Part shown: positions 31,614-43,176 of the stretch, piece by piece
Layout of the letters: every line of letters starts with the position of its first letter
Position numbering within the stretch: position 1 is the first letter of the stretch
Assembly: GCA_037176905.1 (NCBI GenBank)
Contig: JBBBWG010027368.1
Location: 1 to 63,666, forward strand
Length of the DNA: 63,666 nt
Direction of reading: 5' to 3'
From: Azolla pinnata
Lineage: Eukaryota; Streptophyta; Polypodiopsida; Salviniales; Salviniaceae
The notes under the pieces: model-generated
The model's database searches: none
Told to the model about the DNA's origin: nothing
What the model saw: the letters and a program-made list of their open reading frames with translations, nothing else
Program-made: the position numbers and the translations under genes

Positions 31614-33100
31614 TTTCAACGATGTGTTTCCTTATTACTAGTAAAAACACATTTATATTTCCTTATTACTTCAACAATATATTCCCGGTACTCATGAAAC
31701 ATTTCATCAAAGCCAAGACAAAATGTTCTCTTGACCTCCAATACGTGCACGTGTGCATGCATGGCCACAAGCTTTTACAATGACCAATGGGAAGATAGAT
31801 TCTTGGGCCACAGAACGGAGATTCCAGATGACCAAACCATATATAGACATACATATATATATATATATATGGTGGCTTCTGAAGAAGATAGGGAGCTATT
31901 AAGGAACATGTCCCAGCACACGGCCGCCAAAAGTCCTTGTGGCCCTCTGGACATTCTCGCGAGTTTAACTCGGTGGATAGGATATATCTGCAACATTCGG
32001 ATATAACTAATAAATGAGCTCCTCAGGCGCGATGAGATCCTCTTTCCGAGAGGCGACGTGGAAGAGGCGAGACAACAGGAGCAGGCATTCGTTCCCTTAG
32101 CATTGTGTGTGCGCGCCCATGCATGCTGAAACAGGGCATTTAACCTCGTGCAGAATCCGGAGACAACATGACCTGCGGAGCCGAGCCCCCTAGCTACATC
32201 TGAACCAAGTCACGGTGAGTACAATCAAATACACAGCTACAATGGCATGATCCAATTTTAGCCCCATTAACAATACAGCTACAGATGCAGATACAGATAC
32301 AGATATAGATGCAGATACAGATACAGATACAGATATAGATACAGATATAGCTACGACTACAACCACAACTACAACTACAATACAGATACAAGTACGGAAA
32401 GAGAGCGATCCAATATTGCCTTAGTTGCGGTAGTGCAAGCATTCAGATAAGCACAAGCCGCTTGTGTGCTTGCCTGTGAACGGGTACTCTGACTAATAAG
32501 AAGGCACACAGAAGAAGCACATACATACATGCAAGAGCTTTCGACACATGGACGTTCATCGGATCTGGCGAGACGTGATGCAAGAGGAGCTGTTCTCCTT
32601 TTTATTGTTTTCCCCTTTTTCTAGAATTGCCCTCCTTTCCTTCTTCTCTTTTCTCTATTGAATTCAAGCAAAAGCCCAGAAGAAAGTTTTTATACATATC
32701 CGCTCGCGAAATGCAAAGAGGGGTTTGGTTTGGTTTCTTCTTTTTGTTTTTGGGTTTTGTTGTTGTTAATGGCCTTGCCCACATGATTTTTCTTCGGGAT
32801 GGGGCCAAGATGGGGCCATGGGCAACTACAGCAAACATAAGAGAGTTGTTTAGCATTAAGGGCGATTTTTGTCGCTTAACGGCGAGAAGGCAGAAAGAAG
32901 CCCAGAGAGGAGATGGGCCCCGGAGATGGATGCGAGATGTCAAAGAAATGTGCATGATTGGGGGAGGAGAGCATTATGCACATAATGTGGCTCTCGATGG
33001 ACCGCTTGCTTGTTCACCAAGCCGCGCAATGCAATGCGTGGACACTGCACCTGATTAGTTTAAAGCACAGATCGGGCAATGTCAACCCCCCCTATTAAAT
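31614..33100. other. Intergenic, simple-sequence rich
   Basis: Contains an AT dinucleotide run at 31851-31870 and an ACAGAT hexamer array at 32279-32360. No gene-like frame is seen. Confidence 0.5.
32279..32385. repeat. ACAGAT hexanucleotide array
   Basis: Units ACAGAT, ATAGAT and GCAGAT repeat about fourteen times, then drift to ACTACAACTACA. Confidence 0.88.
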
Positions 33101-33124
33101 AAATTATGTCGCAAGGTCGCGCAT

Positions 33125-33350
33125 GTTCGATCGATCCATCCATCCATCCATCCATCCATGGATCGATCGAATCGATCAAATGGATGGATCGATCGAATCG
33201 ATCAAAAAATGGATGGATCGATCGAATCGATCAAAAAATGGATGGATCGATCGAATCGATCAAATGGATGGATCGATCGAATCGATCAAATGGATGGATC
33301 GATTCATCCATGGCTCAGTCGATCGGATCGATCGGATCGATCAAGTGGAT
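33125..33350. repeat. GGATGGATCGATCGAATCGATCAAA array
   Basis: Six to seven units of 26-32 bases, TGGATGGATCGATCGAATCGATCAAA, differ mainly in the length of the A run. It is another member of the GATC-rich repeat type found at 16040, 24790 and 35565. Confidence 0.9.
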
Positions 33351-33724
33351 TGATCGATATGGATGGCCATGCCAACAACCTCGCTCTGCTGCGAGCAGTT
33401 TGCCACACGCGCTTTCGCCCTGATGCATCATCGCTCTTTTAAAACGCTCCTCACCCGAAGCCAGAATCGCGCTAATCCTCTGGGTGTGTGCCCCATTAGC
33501 CCTAATCACGCTTCCATGTGTCGTCACATGCCGCCACATTTGGTCCCATCTCCCCATTCAAAGAACAAACGAACGAAAGAAAGAACCGATCCACATCGCA
33601 CGTACCTGTCTGTATTCAAATGCTTTGCCCGAAAACCTGATACGAGATCGAGGGCCGCTTAATCGCCGTCCTTAACCCGCGCCTCTTTCTTAATCGCAAC
33701 CGCCTTCGAGATCTTTACGCCTCC

Positions 33725-33764
33725 TTCATTGCAACAACGACAGCAACAACAACAACAACAACAA

Positions 33765-33802
<38 letters not shown>

Positions 33803-33804
33803 CC

Positions 33805-33856
<52 letters not shown>

Positions 33857-33948
33857 ACAACAACAACAACATCATCATCATCATCATCCTCATCATCATC
33901 TTCAACAACAATAGCAACAACAGCAACAACATCATAATCATCATCATC

Positions 33949-34000
<52 letters not shown>

Positions 34001-34110
34001 GCAGCAGCAACAACAGCAACAACAGCAAAAACAACAACAAGAGCAACAAGAGCAACAGCAACAACAACAAGAGCATCAACATCAACAGCAACAAGGGCAG
34101 CAACAAAATA
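33725..34110. repeat. Long CAT/CAA/CAG compound microsatellite upstream of the WRKY gene
   Basis: Nearly 390 bases of CAA, CAT, CAA, CAT and CAA/CAG blocks end about 380 bases before the WRKY ATG. It reads open in several frames on both strands (poly-His, poly-Asp/Val, poly-Leu/Met), which is an artefact of the repeat. Confidence 0.93.
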
Positions 34111-34168
34111 AGAAGCCAAGGAGAAAACAATGGTGCGAAATCGGGGGGCCAGCTCCCAAAGTCAATGC

Positions 34169-34176
34169 TATATATC
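34169..34176 (+). promoter_or_regulatory. Possible TATA box of the WRKY gene
   Basis: TATATAT lies about 315 bases before the WRKY ATG and is followed by a CT-rich leader with a CTTC tetramer run at 34206-34258. The position suits a core promoter with a 5' untranslated region of about 280 bases. This is inferred from sequence only. Confidence 0.4.
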
Positions 34177-34205
34177 TAAAGCCCCTAGCCCCCCTCTTCT
34201 TCTCC

Positions 34206-34260
34206 ACACTTCTTCCTTCCTTCCTTCCTTCCTTCCTTCCTTCCTTCCTTCCTTCATTCA
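34206..34260. repeat. CTTC tetranucleotide microsatellite
   Basis: About a dozen CTTC units sit in the probable leader of the WRKY gene, with a drift to CATT at the end. Confidence 0.88.
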
Positions 34261-34489
34261 TTCATATTCCATATACATAATCTCCCAATTCTGAACTTTG
34301 AGCAAACTCCAGCCATCTTTTGGTTGGAATGCCCTTTCCTTATGCTTCTGCCACCAAACTGCACTTGAACAGCCTCTAATCCCTTCCCCTCCTTGCAAAC
34401 CAAGTCAAAATTTAGCACATATACCAACAGATGCAACAGACAGCTTTGACACAATCCATACATCATAGTGTTAGCACAGGATTTTAGCC

Positions 34490-34525
34490 ATGGAGGATGA
34501 TCATTACCATCATCCTCATCAGCAT

Positions 34526-34557
<32 letters not shown>

Positions 34558-36090
34558 TGCTACTAGCCTCATACCAAACCCTAATGCCCCTCCTCCTCAC
34601 CACCACCATATCCCTCCTCTCTTCAGCATCCTTGACCAAGATCTTGTGACTGTACCCCATTTCCCATTGTTTCACCATGACGGCGGCACCGACAATCCTC
34701 CTTCTCCACTTCTCTACCACAGCTTTGCACACCTTCATCATCATGGCAATGGCGTGAAAGAGGAGCCGGAGATCTTGCCGAATCCAGCGTCCCAGGCTGA
34801 GATGGATACCGACACCAACAGCCTCAAATCAGAGGAGGTAGATCACACATCTTCTCCTCTCCCTCCGCCGCTTCATACGGCGAGTAAGCACGGCGATGGC
34901 AAAGGAAGAAACGGCAATGCAAGGCTCAAATCGAAGAGCCCTTCCTCTTCTGGTAGTGCTGCTAAACAGAAGTAAATCCCCCCCCAACCCCCTCCTTTTT
35001 CTTTTTTTTCTGTTTTCCTTTCTTCCGTTCCTCTCTTCTTTCCTTCCTTTCGCTGCTTCTCTTCACTTCTGGTTCTCTCTGCCGAAAGAAGGGAGCAATA
35101 ACATGTTTCGGTTTCGGATTTCTTCCCCCCCACCCCGCCCCGTTCCGTTGGTTTGGGTTCCACACAGGAAAGCAATCGCGCACAAGAGGATGATCTGCGT
35201 GCCTGCGTCGACAGTCCACGACAACAGCAGCAAGTACGCGACGGTGGAGTGCCTGCACTCGGATTCGTGGGCATGGAGGAAGTACGGGCAGAAGCCCATC
35301 AAAGGATCGCCATTCCCGAGGTAAAATTCAACAGAAGGAAGAAGAAGAAGGAAGAAGAAGAAGAAGAAAAGGAAGAAAGAAGAAGAAGAAGAAGAAGAAG
35401 AAGAAGAAGAAGAAGACTGTTTTTTTTTAGGTCATGGGTTCGAATCCGAGTAAAACCACAAAAGAACTGTTGTTTTGCAATAACATGAAGGAAAAACAAA
35501 ACTATGCATGCATATAAGATGGTGTTTTCCTTCTTCTTCTTCTTCTTCTTCTTCTGTTTGGCGGTCGCTTGATCGATTGATCGATCCAACTCGCTTGATC
35601 GATTGATCGATCCAACTCGCTCGATGGATCGATCGATCCAACTTCGATCCAACTTCACTCGATCGATCAATCAATCGATCCAACTTCACTCGATCGATCG
35701 ATCCAACTTCACTCGATTCGGGCCTGATGGGTTTCGATTCTTATTCGATTCGGATCCGAATCCTGACCTGTTATGGGGGGATTCCGCCCCACAGAGCCTA
35801 CTACCGCTGCAGCAGCTCCAAGGGCTGCAGCGCGAGGAAGCAGGTGGAGCGCAGCAAGCTCGACCCCGCGATGCTCGTCATCACGTACAGCTCGGAGCAC
35901 AACCACGCGCTGCCGGTGCCGAGGGGCTCGGGGAGCAAGTACGCGAAGAAGCAGGGCTCGATCGGCGGCGGCAGCAGCAGTAGCAGCAGCAATGTCGATA
36001 CGTCGAGCCAAGCTGCGGCAACAGCTGGAGACGAGGGCCTGCTGGCTAGCGTCAAGTCCCCCGAAACCAACTCGAGTTCAACTCTGCATC

Positions 36091-36138
<48 letters not shown>

Positions 36139-36674
36139 GCAGCAACGACGAGGATCAGAATCTGGCCGGGGGGTCCCCGAACTCGTCATCGTACATGCCA
36201 TCGCCCGCGACAGAACTGGCCTCTGCCGCCTCCCCACCGCCGCTGTCTCATGCCCAGCACGATCACCGCGATCCTCTGCCTCCTCCTCCTCCTCGAGCTG
36301 GTCCCCTGGCTGATGAGCCCACGACGAGCTGCTGCTACTACGATCAGCTGCTGCCTCCTCCGCACCAGCGAGCTGTTGCTGCTACTGTTGCTGATTCGCT
36401 CGCCGAGCCCGCGAGCTGCTACGATCTGCTGCATCGCGAGCGCAACGACGACGAGTACAACGCGATCCTCGAGGACTTCTTTCTCGCCTCCAGGTCTGGC
36501 ATCTCCCAGCAGCATCAGCACCAGCACCAGCACCAGCACCCCGACCATCCGGATGCTGCCGCCGCCGCCTCCTCCTCCTCCTCCTCCTCGGTGCTCGATC
36601 ACTTTGCCCTCAGCGCCGACCCTTTCAACCTCCTGCACTACACTTCTGGCCTCGATTACTTCTTCGAGAGCTGA
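34490..36674 (+). CDS. WRKY transcription factor, group IIe
   Basis: Plant DNA-binding regulator of W-box (TTGAC) promoters, nuclear. Exons are 34490-34971, 35168-35320 and 35795-36674. Junctions are GT-AG and in phase; the product is 504 aa. The WRKY domain spans about residues 183-250: WRKYGQK at 197-203 and a zinc site with C217, C223, H247 and H249, giving the C-X5-C-X23-H-X-H spacing of group II. The second intron falls at the family-conserved position after [12 protein letters not shown] just ahead of the domain is typical of group IIe, as is the [16 protein letters not shown] stretch. The usual RGYYRC reads RAYYRC here. Outside the domain the protein is low in complexity: His/Gln/Pro in the N-terminus, and poly-Asn (about residues 310-325), poly-Ser and His/Gln in the C-terminus. 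A D/E-rich stretch, [13 protein letters not shown], near residue 435 could serve as an activation segment. There is no sign of truncation. Confidence 0.95.
35335..35420. repeat. GAA microsatellite in WRKY intron 2
   Basis: GAA/AGAAG triplets lie directly after the exon 2 donor. They are followed by GGGTTCGAATCC at 35435-35446, which resembles a tRNA box B and may be a fragment of a tRNA-derived element. Confidence 0.8.
35565..35720. repeat. GATCGATCCAACTTCACTC array in WRKY intron 2
   Basis: Five or six units of CGCTTGATCGATTGATCGATCCAACT and CACTCGATCGATCGATCCAACTT form most of the second half of this intron. Confidence 0.88.
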
Positions 36675-37913
36675 TGAATCGAGAAAAGAGCGGGTGCGAG
36701 AGATGGGCACGAAACCTCCCGGTTCCGTGTGTGGAAACTGCGATTCTACGATCGCGTGGGAGAAGCAGAGCGTCGATACGAGCCCTCCATTCCAAGCCCA
36801 TCGTCGAAAAACAGGGAAAAAAAGAAAGATCGACGCGTCTGTTTATCGATCGAGTGCGTCTCATCTTGCCCACATTCTCTCGATTTGTCTCTGCTCGGCA
36901 GTGCCTGATCTTTTCGCGGCTGCTGCTTCGATTGGTGGCAGCGGTTCATGGCCCCCTCCATGGAAGCACAGCTTGTACCATACATAAGTACATACATACG
37001 TAGAGAAGCAACTCCAAAACCCACATCAAGTCGAATTCACCGTGTTGTTCGGAACACCGAAACAACCAAATTCCTTCATTCTTTTTATACATGCACAGAC
37101 AGACATATCCGCCTTCTCTGTGGGAAGCGGTGTTCAAAAATTCTGGCAGCTCCGAAAGAGCTTTTGGGTTTTCATGCGCGCGTGTCGTGTCTGTAACCAG
37201 GAAAAAAAAAACTTCCCCTTTCCCTTTCCGCTTTGTAGATAACCCAACATGGTGTTTCTCTGTGCTTCGAGCTTTCCATATACATCTCTGGCATTCGCCA
37301 GATAAGGCCGATTTCTATCATCTCCGTCGCATTTGGGCATTGGCATGAGCCACCTCTGTAAAACCAAAACCTTGGAGCATACATCATGAATGAATTTGAT
37401 TTTGAGCGCTGACCCAGAAAGACGCGGATCGTTCTTCACGCAACAGAACCGCGGATTCCAGTTTTGAATGGTCTTTTTCTGCATCTGCTGAAAATAAAAA
37501 CAAAGGAGACCAAACACCATAATTTTCTGTGACTCTTAGACTCAGGTTTACGGCGATGATCCAAATACCACGGTTAGAAAGCTTTGCACCGACAAGCGGA
37601 GGAACAACAGCATCATGTTTCACGGCATTGCGCCGAATCTGTAGCGAAGAAACAGCAGCCCAACAAGTATTTGTCCTCAGGGTCGAAAAACAAAACTGCC
37701 AGATCATGGAAGTAGAACTTCTTGGTGGAGCCAACATATACTTCTATCTATATGTACTCGGGATTGTTCATAGAAAAAAAATGTTTTCACTTCATCTGGT
37801 TTTTCTAGAAAAGCTAAACTACAGATATAATACCAAACGCTTCGAATTACCAGGAAATGGGGTAAGGTGCAATGCCTTTTTGATATCCTAAATATCAAGT
37901 GATTTGCCTTTTG
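36675..37913. other. Convergent 3' region between the WRKY and glucosidase genes
   Basis: The two genes end facing each other 1.2 kb apart. The space should hold both 3' untranslated regions. No other gene is visible. Confidence 0.5.
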
Positions 37914-40900
37914 TCAAATGATCTTGATGGACCAATCCTCGGAGATGGGGACGTTGGGCTTCCTGACAACATGTGCGCTTGTGCTTTGGACTCCCGAACG
38001 AAGTAACAATGGGCCCTTTTCAAGCTCCACTCTTCTGTTTGAAGGCTCTATAAGGGCCTCCTTAGATCTTCCCACATCCTTTGCACTCAAGCCGAGGATG
38101 ACAATCCGTTCGACAACACATGGCATGCTGAATCCTTTCCTGTGATCGCTTTTTGACCTCAAGGAAGACGATGTCAAGTAGCCCCGAGAGAACACGAATC
38201 TGCGGTGTATATACGAGCCATCCAGAAACTCGTAGCTTTTGCCATCATCGATATACAGCTCACCCTCCGCTTCATTCGAGCTATTCAAAGCAACAACCTA
38301 GTCGAGAGAGAAAAGATCAGAAACATTCCACCAAAAAACCAACAAAACAATGTCAACCCTACATTCAAAAAAAAATGAAAGCGCAAATCAAGCTTCGCTC
38401 GAGCTGATTCAGAGCAACAACCTCGTCAGGAGATAAAACATCGTCAAACAGTTGAAGAGAAAGTAATTAAACCATAGCACAGCCCTAGACAAACTGAATG
38501 ATGAATAGAGAAAGACAAGAATGCTCAAATCAAGTTGCCGTAATTTTCTCGAAAATGTGAACTGCATATGATTACCAATGTATATGGGTCGAGTTGAGTC
38601 TGAGTGGAGCTACGACGAGCCCTCTCCTTTCTAGGGATTATTGTGCCGCCTCTCTGGAACACTGGTATGGCTTCCATTGTGACTGGAATCTTATAGTAAT
38701 CGCCACCCTTATAAACTGCACCGCTCCGAACATCATACCAAGGTTCCAATCCAGGTAAATAGACCGTCTCTGATGTAGCTCCCTGCCATGTCCAGAGGTT
38801 CGTAGTTAGGGTCCAAAATGAAATCTTTTTGGCAAACAAAATTTCGACATTCTTTTCTTCTGGAGGCCTTGGCTTAGGGACGTACCTCTTTGTAGACTCC
38901 ATGTACCAACAAGCTGCTTCCAATCATACACTCTTTATCCAGCGTAAATGTCATTTCCTCATCCGGAAATTCCATCCACAAGGGACGCATGACAGGAGTA
39001 CCAGTTACACTGGCTTCTCTGAACAAAGTGTAGAAATATGGCAGTAATGCATATCTCACTCTAATGGCATCGCGGATAAGGGTTGTATACGGTTCCCTGC
39101 AGTCAATTAAGTTCAACCGAATACTCAATAACATCACGCTATGGATATAATAAACCCCCAACAGCAAACACTCTACCATCCTAATTAAACAAGAGCGTAA
39201 CGTGGCCTTCAAATTTGATGTATATAATAGAGCCTTCTTAAAGTCACTCCATTTGGTACCATAGTATTAACCACTCAATTCTCACTCTAGTAGTACCCCT
39301 GTATATTCGTCGTACATACAGCTGCAAACTTCGGTTCAGAGATGAATTGCACAAATGTTTTTGCAATAAACAACTTCGAGAAAAAAAAAATGAATATAGA
39401 AAATGCCAATGTGTTTCCTACCCAAATAGCCAGGGTTCTCTTCTCTTAGTATCGAGGTGTGCATGTCCTCTGAAGAATGGATAGAAGGCACCAAGTTGAT
39501 ACCAACGTGTTAGCAACTCCGGGTCTGGGTTTCCGAAGAAACCACCAACATCAGCCCCTAAAAAACCCAGGAATATGATCAAAAGTTGCAATCCAACGGT
39601 AGAGTGCAAATGAAATACAGAATAAAGACTTACCGGTAAATGAAATGCCGGTGATACCAAGACTGAGTATCATAGGGACTGAAACCTCTAGGTGATCCCA
39701 ATCAGCTGTATTATCCCCCGTCCACACTGGCCCAACCTTTTGTGTACCGGCAAAGAAAGCCCGTGAGAGCACAAAGGGCCTATCTTTTCCCTCTCCCCTT
39801 TCCAGTAAACCATTCGCGGTTGCCAAGTGGAAATAATAACCATATGCATTGTGCACATCACGGTGTTCGACATCACCGTAATGAATAGAATCCCGGGGCA
39901 TTGTTGCCTGCATTACAGATTCCAAAACCAACAATACCATTTTGGGTGTAGAATCAGATGATAATCCATCAGTGCATTTTATCCAACAATCAAGTATCTA
40001 CCAAAGAGCATTTACCTCAGGGCCATTAAAAACGGACGGCTCATTCATGTCGTTCCAAATGTATAGAGATGACGTAGAGCCCTCGTAGCTAGAGTATGAG
40101 AACTTCTTTGCCCACCATTTCCGGATCTCTGGATCCAACATGTCAAGATAAGAAGAAGAACCAGGCCAACACCACCCGTCGTAATCCCTCCCGTGCACAT
40201 CTTTCACGTAGTAACCCTTCGAAGTAGCTTCTTTGTGCAAGAAGAATCCATCATCTCTCTTGATATGAGGATCAACAATGGTAACCATATGCCTCCCTTT
40301 CGCCTGAAGCTTGTGCTGCATTTCTATCGGATTGGGGAACAGTGATTTATCAAATGTGAAGTACCTCTTGCCATCTGTATGCTCGATGTCGAGCCATAGC
40401 ACATCATAGGGGATGTCATGCTCATCAAAGGAAGCATCGACACTATAAACATCCTCTTCATCCTTGTAGTTCCATCGGCATTGATGATATGCGATAGAGA
40501 AGTATTGTGGCATGGCAGGTAGGCCCGTCACACTCGTATATTGCCTCAGAATATCTTTTGGGCTCGGGCCAATAAAGAAGAAGGCATCAATAATACCACT
40601 TTCAGCTATCCATTGCGTATCAATCTGAGGTTGAGGGCTTGGATTTTCCACCTTGTCCCAGCCTTGGCTTAACACATCAATGAGCATTTCAGCTGAATTC
40701 AACCAGAAGAATCCATTGCTTCGGTGTGAGCTATGCGACAGCATGAAAGGTATAGATCCATAGAGGCCAAAGGGGGATTCTTCAATGTACTCGAACACAT
40801 CGAGATTAAAGAGACGATAAGGCTCCGAAGAAATGTCTGGACCTCGTGTGGGCTTGAGGGCAAGACTGGTTGCATGTTCAGGGACACCATAAACGTGTTG

Positions 40901-41638
40901 TGCTCCGTGGAAGCTTACATCGAAGCTAATGGATTGAGGACCATAAGGTCTCGAATCGGTATGACTCCTAAAACTCTCTTCCCATTGATCTTCTTCTTCC
41001 TTTTTCTGTAGAGTCTCGAATCGAAAGAGCCCCTTAGAATTGAAAGATAAGATACGTTCTTCCCCTTCCTTGATATATACCTCGAAAGGCGAATGCTTGA
41101 TATGTACATCTACTCCGGAAGTAAGAAAGAAGATCGATTCTCCGTCTTCTCCTTTCTTTTCTGCCAGATTGTGGAGCCATAGTTTCTTATCATCGAGGCT
41201 AGACTCGATCACATCAGGGACTCGAAACCTTCTCCGCTTCCTCTCTCCTCCTCCTCCTCCTCCTTCCTCTCCGTACTTCTCGTCGATCTGGATCCTCAAG
41301 ATACCATCGGAATAGACTGTCAACACAAGGAGCAGGGGGGTGGGGAGCCTACCTGCTCTTTCTTTGGCTTCCCCTTCATCTTCTTCCACGCTTTTTGCGG
41401 GGATGGGGGGATGCAAGATCGCTTGGACGGTGCCGTCGACGAGAGAGACGTGAGAGAGGGTGTAATTGGAGGAGCCTGGGGCAGAAGCGCGAGCTTGCTT
41501 GCAGAAAGGGGTCTGATCGCAGTTCCGGAACTCCTCGCGGCGCCAGGAAGAGGCAGGGCGGAGGAGGAGGAAGAGGAGGAGGATCAATGCGAGCAGGAGA
41601 GGGAAAGGAAGGAGCTTCTGCTGAGCCCGCAGATCCAT
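37914..41638 (-). CDS. PSL5: ER alpha-glucosidase II, catalytic alpha subunit (GH31)
   Basis: Removes the inner glucoses from N-glycans in the ER lumen, as part of calnexin/calreticulin quality control, with a beta subunit for ER retention. Exons: 41638-40016, 39907-39634, 39557-39422, 39096-38886, 38782-38576, 38297-37914. All are GT-AG and in phase, giving 944 aa, close to the family length. A signal peptide ([22 protein letters not shown], shown in part) leads into the N-terminal [12 protein letters not shown] signature. The GH31 catalytic nucleophile is D530 in WNDMNEPS and the acid/base is D606 in WTGDNTADW. Other GH31 blocks are visible: [55 protein letters not shown]. The C-terminus is [17 protein letters not shown], matching the plant form. 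The first exon is unusually long and intron-free. A Gly/Lys/Arg-rich insert lies at about residues 120-140 in an otherwise normal protein. It is a divergent neighbour of ATG13. Confidence 0.97.
38270..38440 (-). repeat. Duplicated acceptor and exon start in the glucosidase intron 5
   Basis: Plus-strand TTCGAGCTATTCAAAGCAACAACC near 38275 recurs as CTCGAGCTGATTCAGAGCAACAACC near 38398. The first holds the start of the last exon (GTTGTTGCTTTGAAT on the minus strand). The second is a diverged copy about 125 bases upstream in transcript sense, still preceded by an AG. Confidence 0.75.
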
Positions 41639-41676
41639 GGCAGGAGCAGGAGCAGCAGAGAATCGCCCAAAACCTT

Positions 41677-41679
<3 letters not shown>

Positions 41680-41708
<29 letters not shown>

Positions 41709-41717
41709 TTCTTCTTC

Positions 41718-41748
<31 letters not shown>

Positions 41749-41757
41749 TTCCTCTTG
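41680..41757. repeat. TTC microsatellite in the glucosidase leader
   Basis: On the minus strand it is a GAA run about 45 bases upstream of the start codon, so it is probably in the 5' untranslated region. Confidence 0.88.
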
Positions 41758-42167
41758 GAGCTTTTGGACGGTTTCACACTTGCACAAATGTCCGGACACA
41801 ATGCCATAGACTTTGAGCATACAATCTCGCCCAAATCTGCTCTGACCAGCTAACTGATGTTGCTGCTACTACTGCTACTGGAAATAGCAGTTTGCTTGCT
41901 TTTGCTTTCTCGCATCGATCGATCGCATGTCGAGTCTTCGATCGCGGCTCGGATCCGAAACGGCGAATCACGGTTGCTGGCTGTGCTTGTGCTTGAAGCG
42001 CTAAATTCAGGCGCAAATGGGAGCTGAAAGAGAGCACCGTGGTAAGCGCCTTGTTTCCTTTGGCTTAGCAAGATTGCAATATGCGACAAGTATGTATATG
42101 TTGTTTTGGAAAGAGCTCGTCTTTTTTTTTTTTTCTCGTGTAGAGAATGCGGGGGGGGGGGTGTACC

Positions 42168-42306
42168 GATGCAGAGTCCGTCGTCCGAGCTTTTCACTCG
42201 GCTCTTTCTCTGCAAACACAGTCCGATACAGGCCGCAGAAGATGCAGAGTCCGTCGTCCGAGCTTTTCACTCGGCTCTTTCTCTGCAAACATAGTCCGAT
42301 AACAAT
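42168..42306. repeat. 73-base near-perfect tandem duplication
   Basis: GATGCAGAGTCCGTCGTCCG at 42168 is repeated at 42241; each copy continues AGCTTTTCACTCGGCTCTTT. The copies differ at one or two positions. It falls in the region between the divergent genes. Confidence 0.92.
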
Positions 42307-42599
42307 AAAATCTTGTTCCGGGGAAACGTTCCGCAGGTTTTCTGGGGCATCGGCCAACAGTTCGCCGTGGTCATCATCCCGTAACGCGGCGCGATGATAC
42401 GTCTCGATGCTGGCATTGCCGGGCGTAAGTACATCATCGGAACAGGAGAACTGGGCAATCGGGAAACATGCTAGAGGCAGTATAACTCTGGCCATTTCGC
42501 CGGGAGCGAAATCGATACATGCAACTTGCCAATCTGCAAGCCCGAAATGACAACAGATCCGTATTTCCGCGCGGGGCCTGGTTCGAGACCATACCTGTT

Positions 42600-42885
42600 C
42601 CAGAGCTGTAGGTATACGAGCTCTCGAGAATGCGTGCGAATACGGCGGGCACAATACAAATGCATGTACAAATACATGTACGAGTCGTACAAATGCCACG
42701 TACAAAGCACATGGATCGGTACGTATGCGGATGGGGATACGGATAGAAATACGTACATGCGGTGGGCACGTGCGCAGTGCAAGCACACGTGCATTTTTTA
42801 AATACGCGGGGAAGCCGTACAAGTACATGGAGGGGCGGATACGTATGCGGGAGGGAATACGGATACGAATACGTACATGGATCCA
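42600..42885. repeat. TACGTATGCGG/TACAAATACATG minisatellite
   Basis: Imperfect units rich in TACG, such as CATGTACAAATACATGTACG and CGGTACGTATGCGGATGGGGATACGGATA, repeat with weak order over about 280 bases. Composition resembles the array at 9590-9845, in opposite orientation. Confidence 0.6.
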
Positions 42886-43003
42886 AGCAGGTTCCTCTTT
42901 CGTCTTTCTTTCTTTCTTTCAAGCTCTGTGTTCCCCCTTCTGTCGTCTCTGTTCCATGGCGGAGCGCGCAGATGCGATGAACCTGTAGCAGAGAGCGCAG
43001 GTG

Positions 43004-43041
<38 letters not shown>
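43004..43041. repeat. CT dinucleotide run
   Basis: A pure CT tract directly follows a good donor (CAG/GTGAGT at 42999) in the ATG13 leader. An intron in the 5' untranslated region is possible, with an AG near 43119 as its end. Confidence 0.8.
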
Positions 43042-43044
<3 letters not shown>

Positions 43045-43176
43045 TCTCCTCTCCTCCCCATCAACAGGAAGCTCTTCAGTCTCTCCTGCTCTCCCTATGC
43101 ATCTCGCCATCGCCGACAGCTTCCTCGTGGGTGTGCCCCAAACCAAGACGGAACTCCCGGCTTCCGCAGCTCTTCC

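Larger units (their letters stand above)
41639..43176. other. Divergent promoter region of glucosidase and ATG13
   Basis: Holds the upstream sequence of both genes. A TTC/CTTCC microsatellite at 41680-41757 lies just 5' of the glucosidase ATG. A 73-base tandem duplication lies at 42168-42306, a TACG-rich minisatellite at about 42600-42880 and a CT run at 43004-43041. No other gene-like frame is convincing. Confidence 0.5.

Noticed and set aside
33715-34130. Long open frames of poly-Val/Asp, poly-Leu/Met and poly-His on both strands
   Set aside because: They arise from the CAT/CAA microsatellite, are open in several frames at once, and show no protein-like composition.
35425-35460. Box B-like GGGTTCGAATCC in WRKY intron 2
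   Set aside because: There is no box A upstream and no tRNA fold. It is at most a tRNA 3' fragment.
42877-43176. 100-codon upstream extension of the ATG13 frame
   Set aside because: It runs through a CT microsatellite and a good donor site (CAG/GTGAGT). The conserved ATG13 protein begins at the later ATG.
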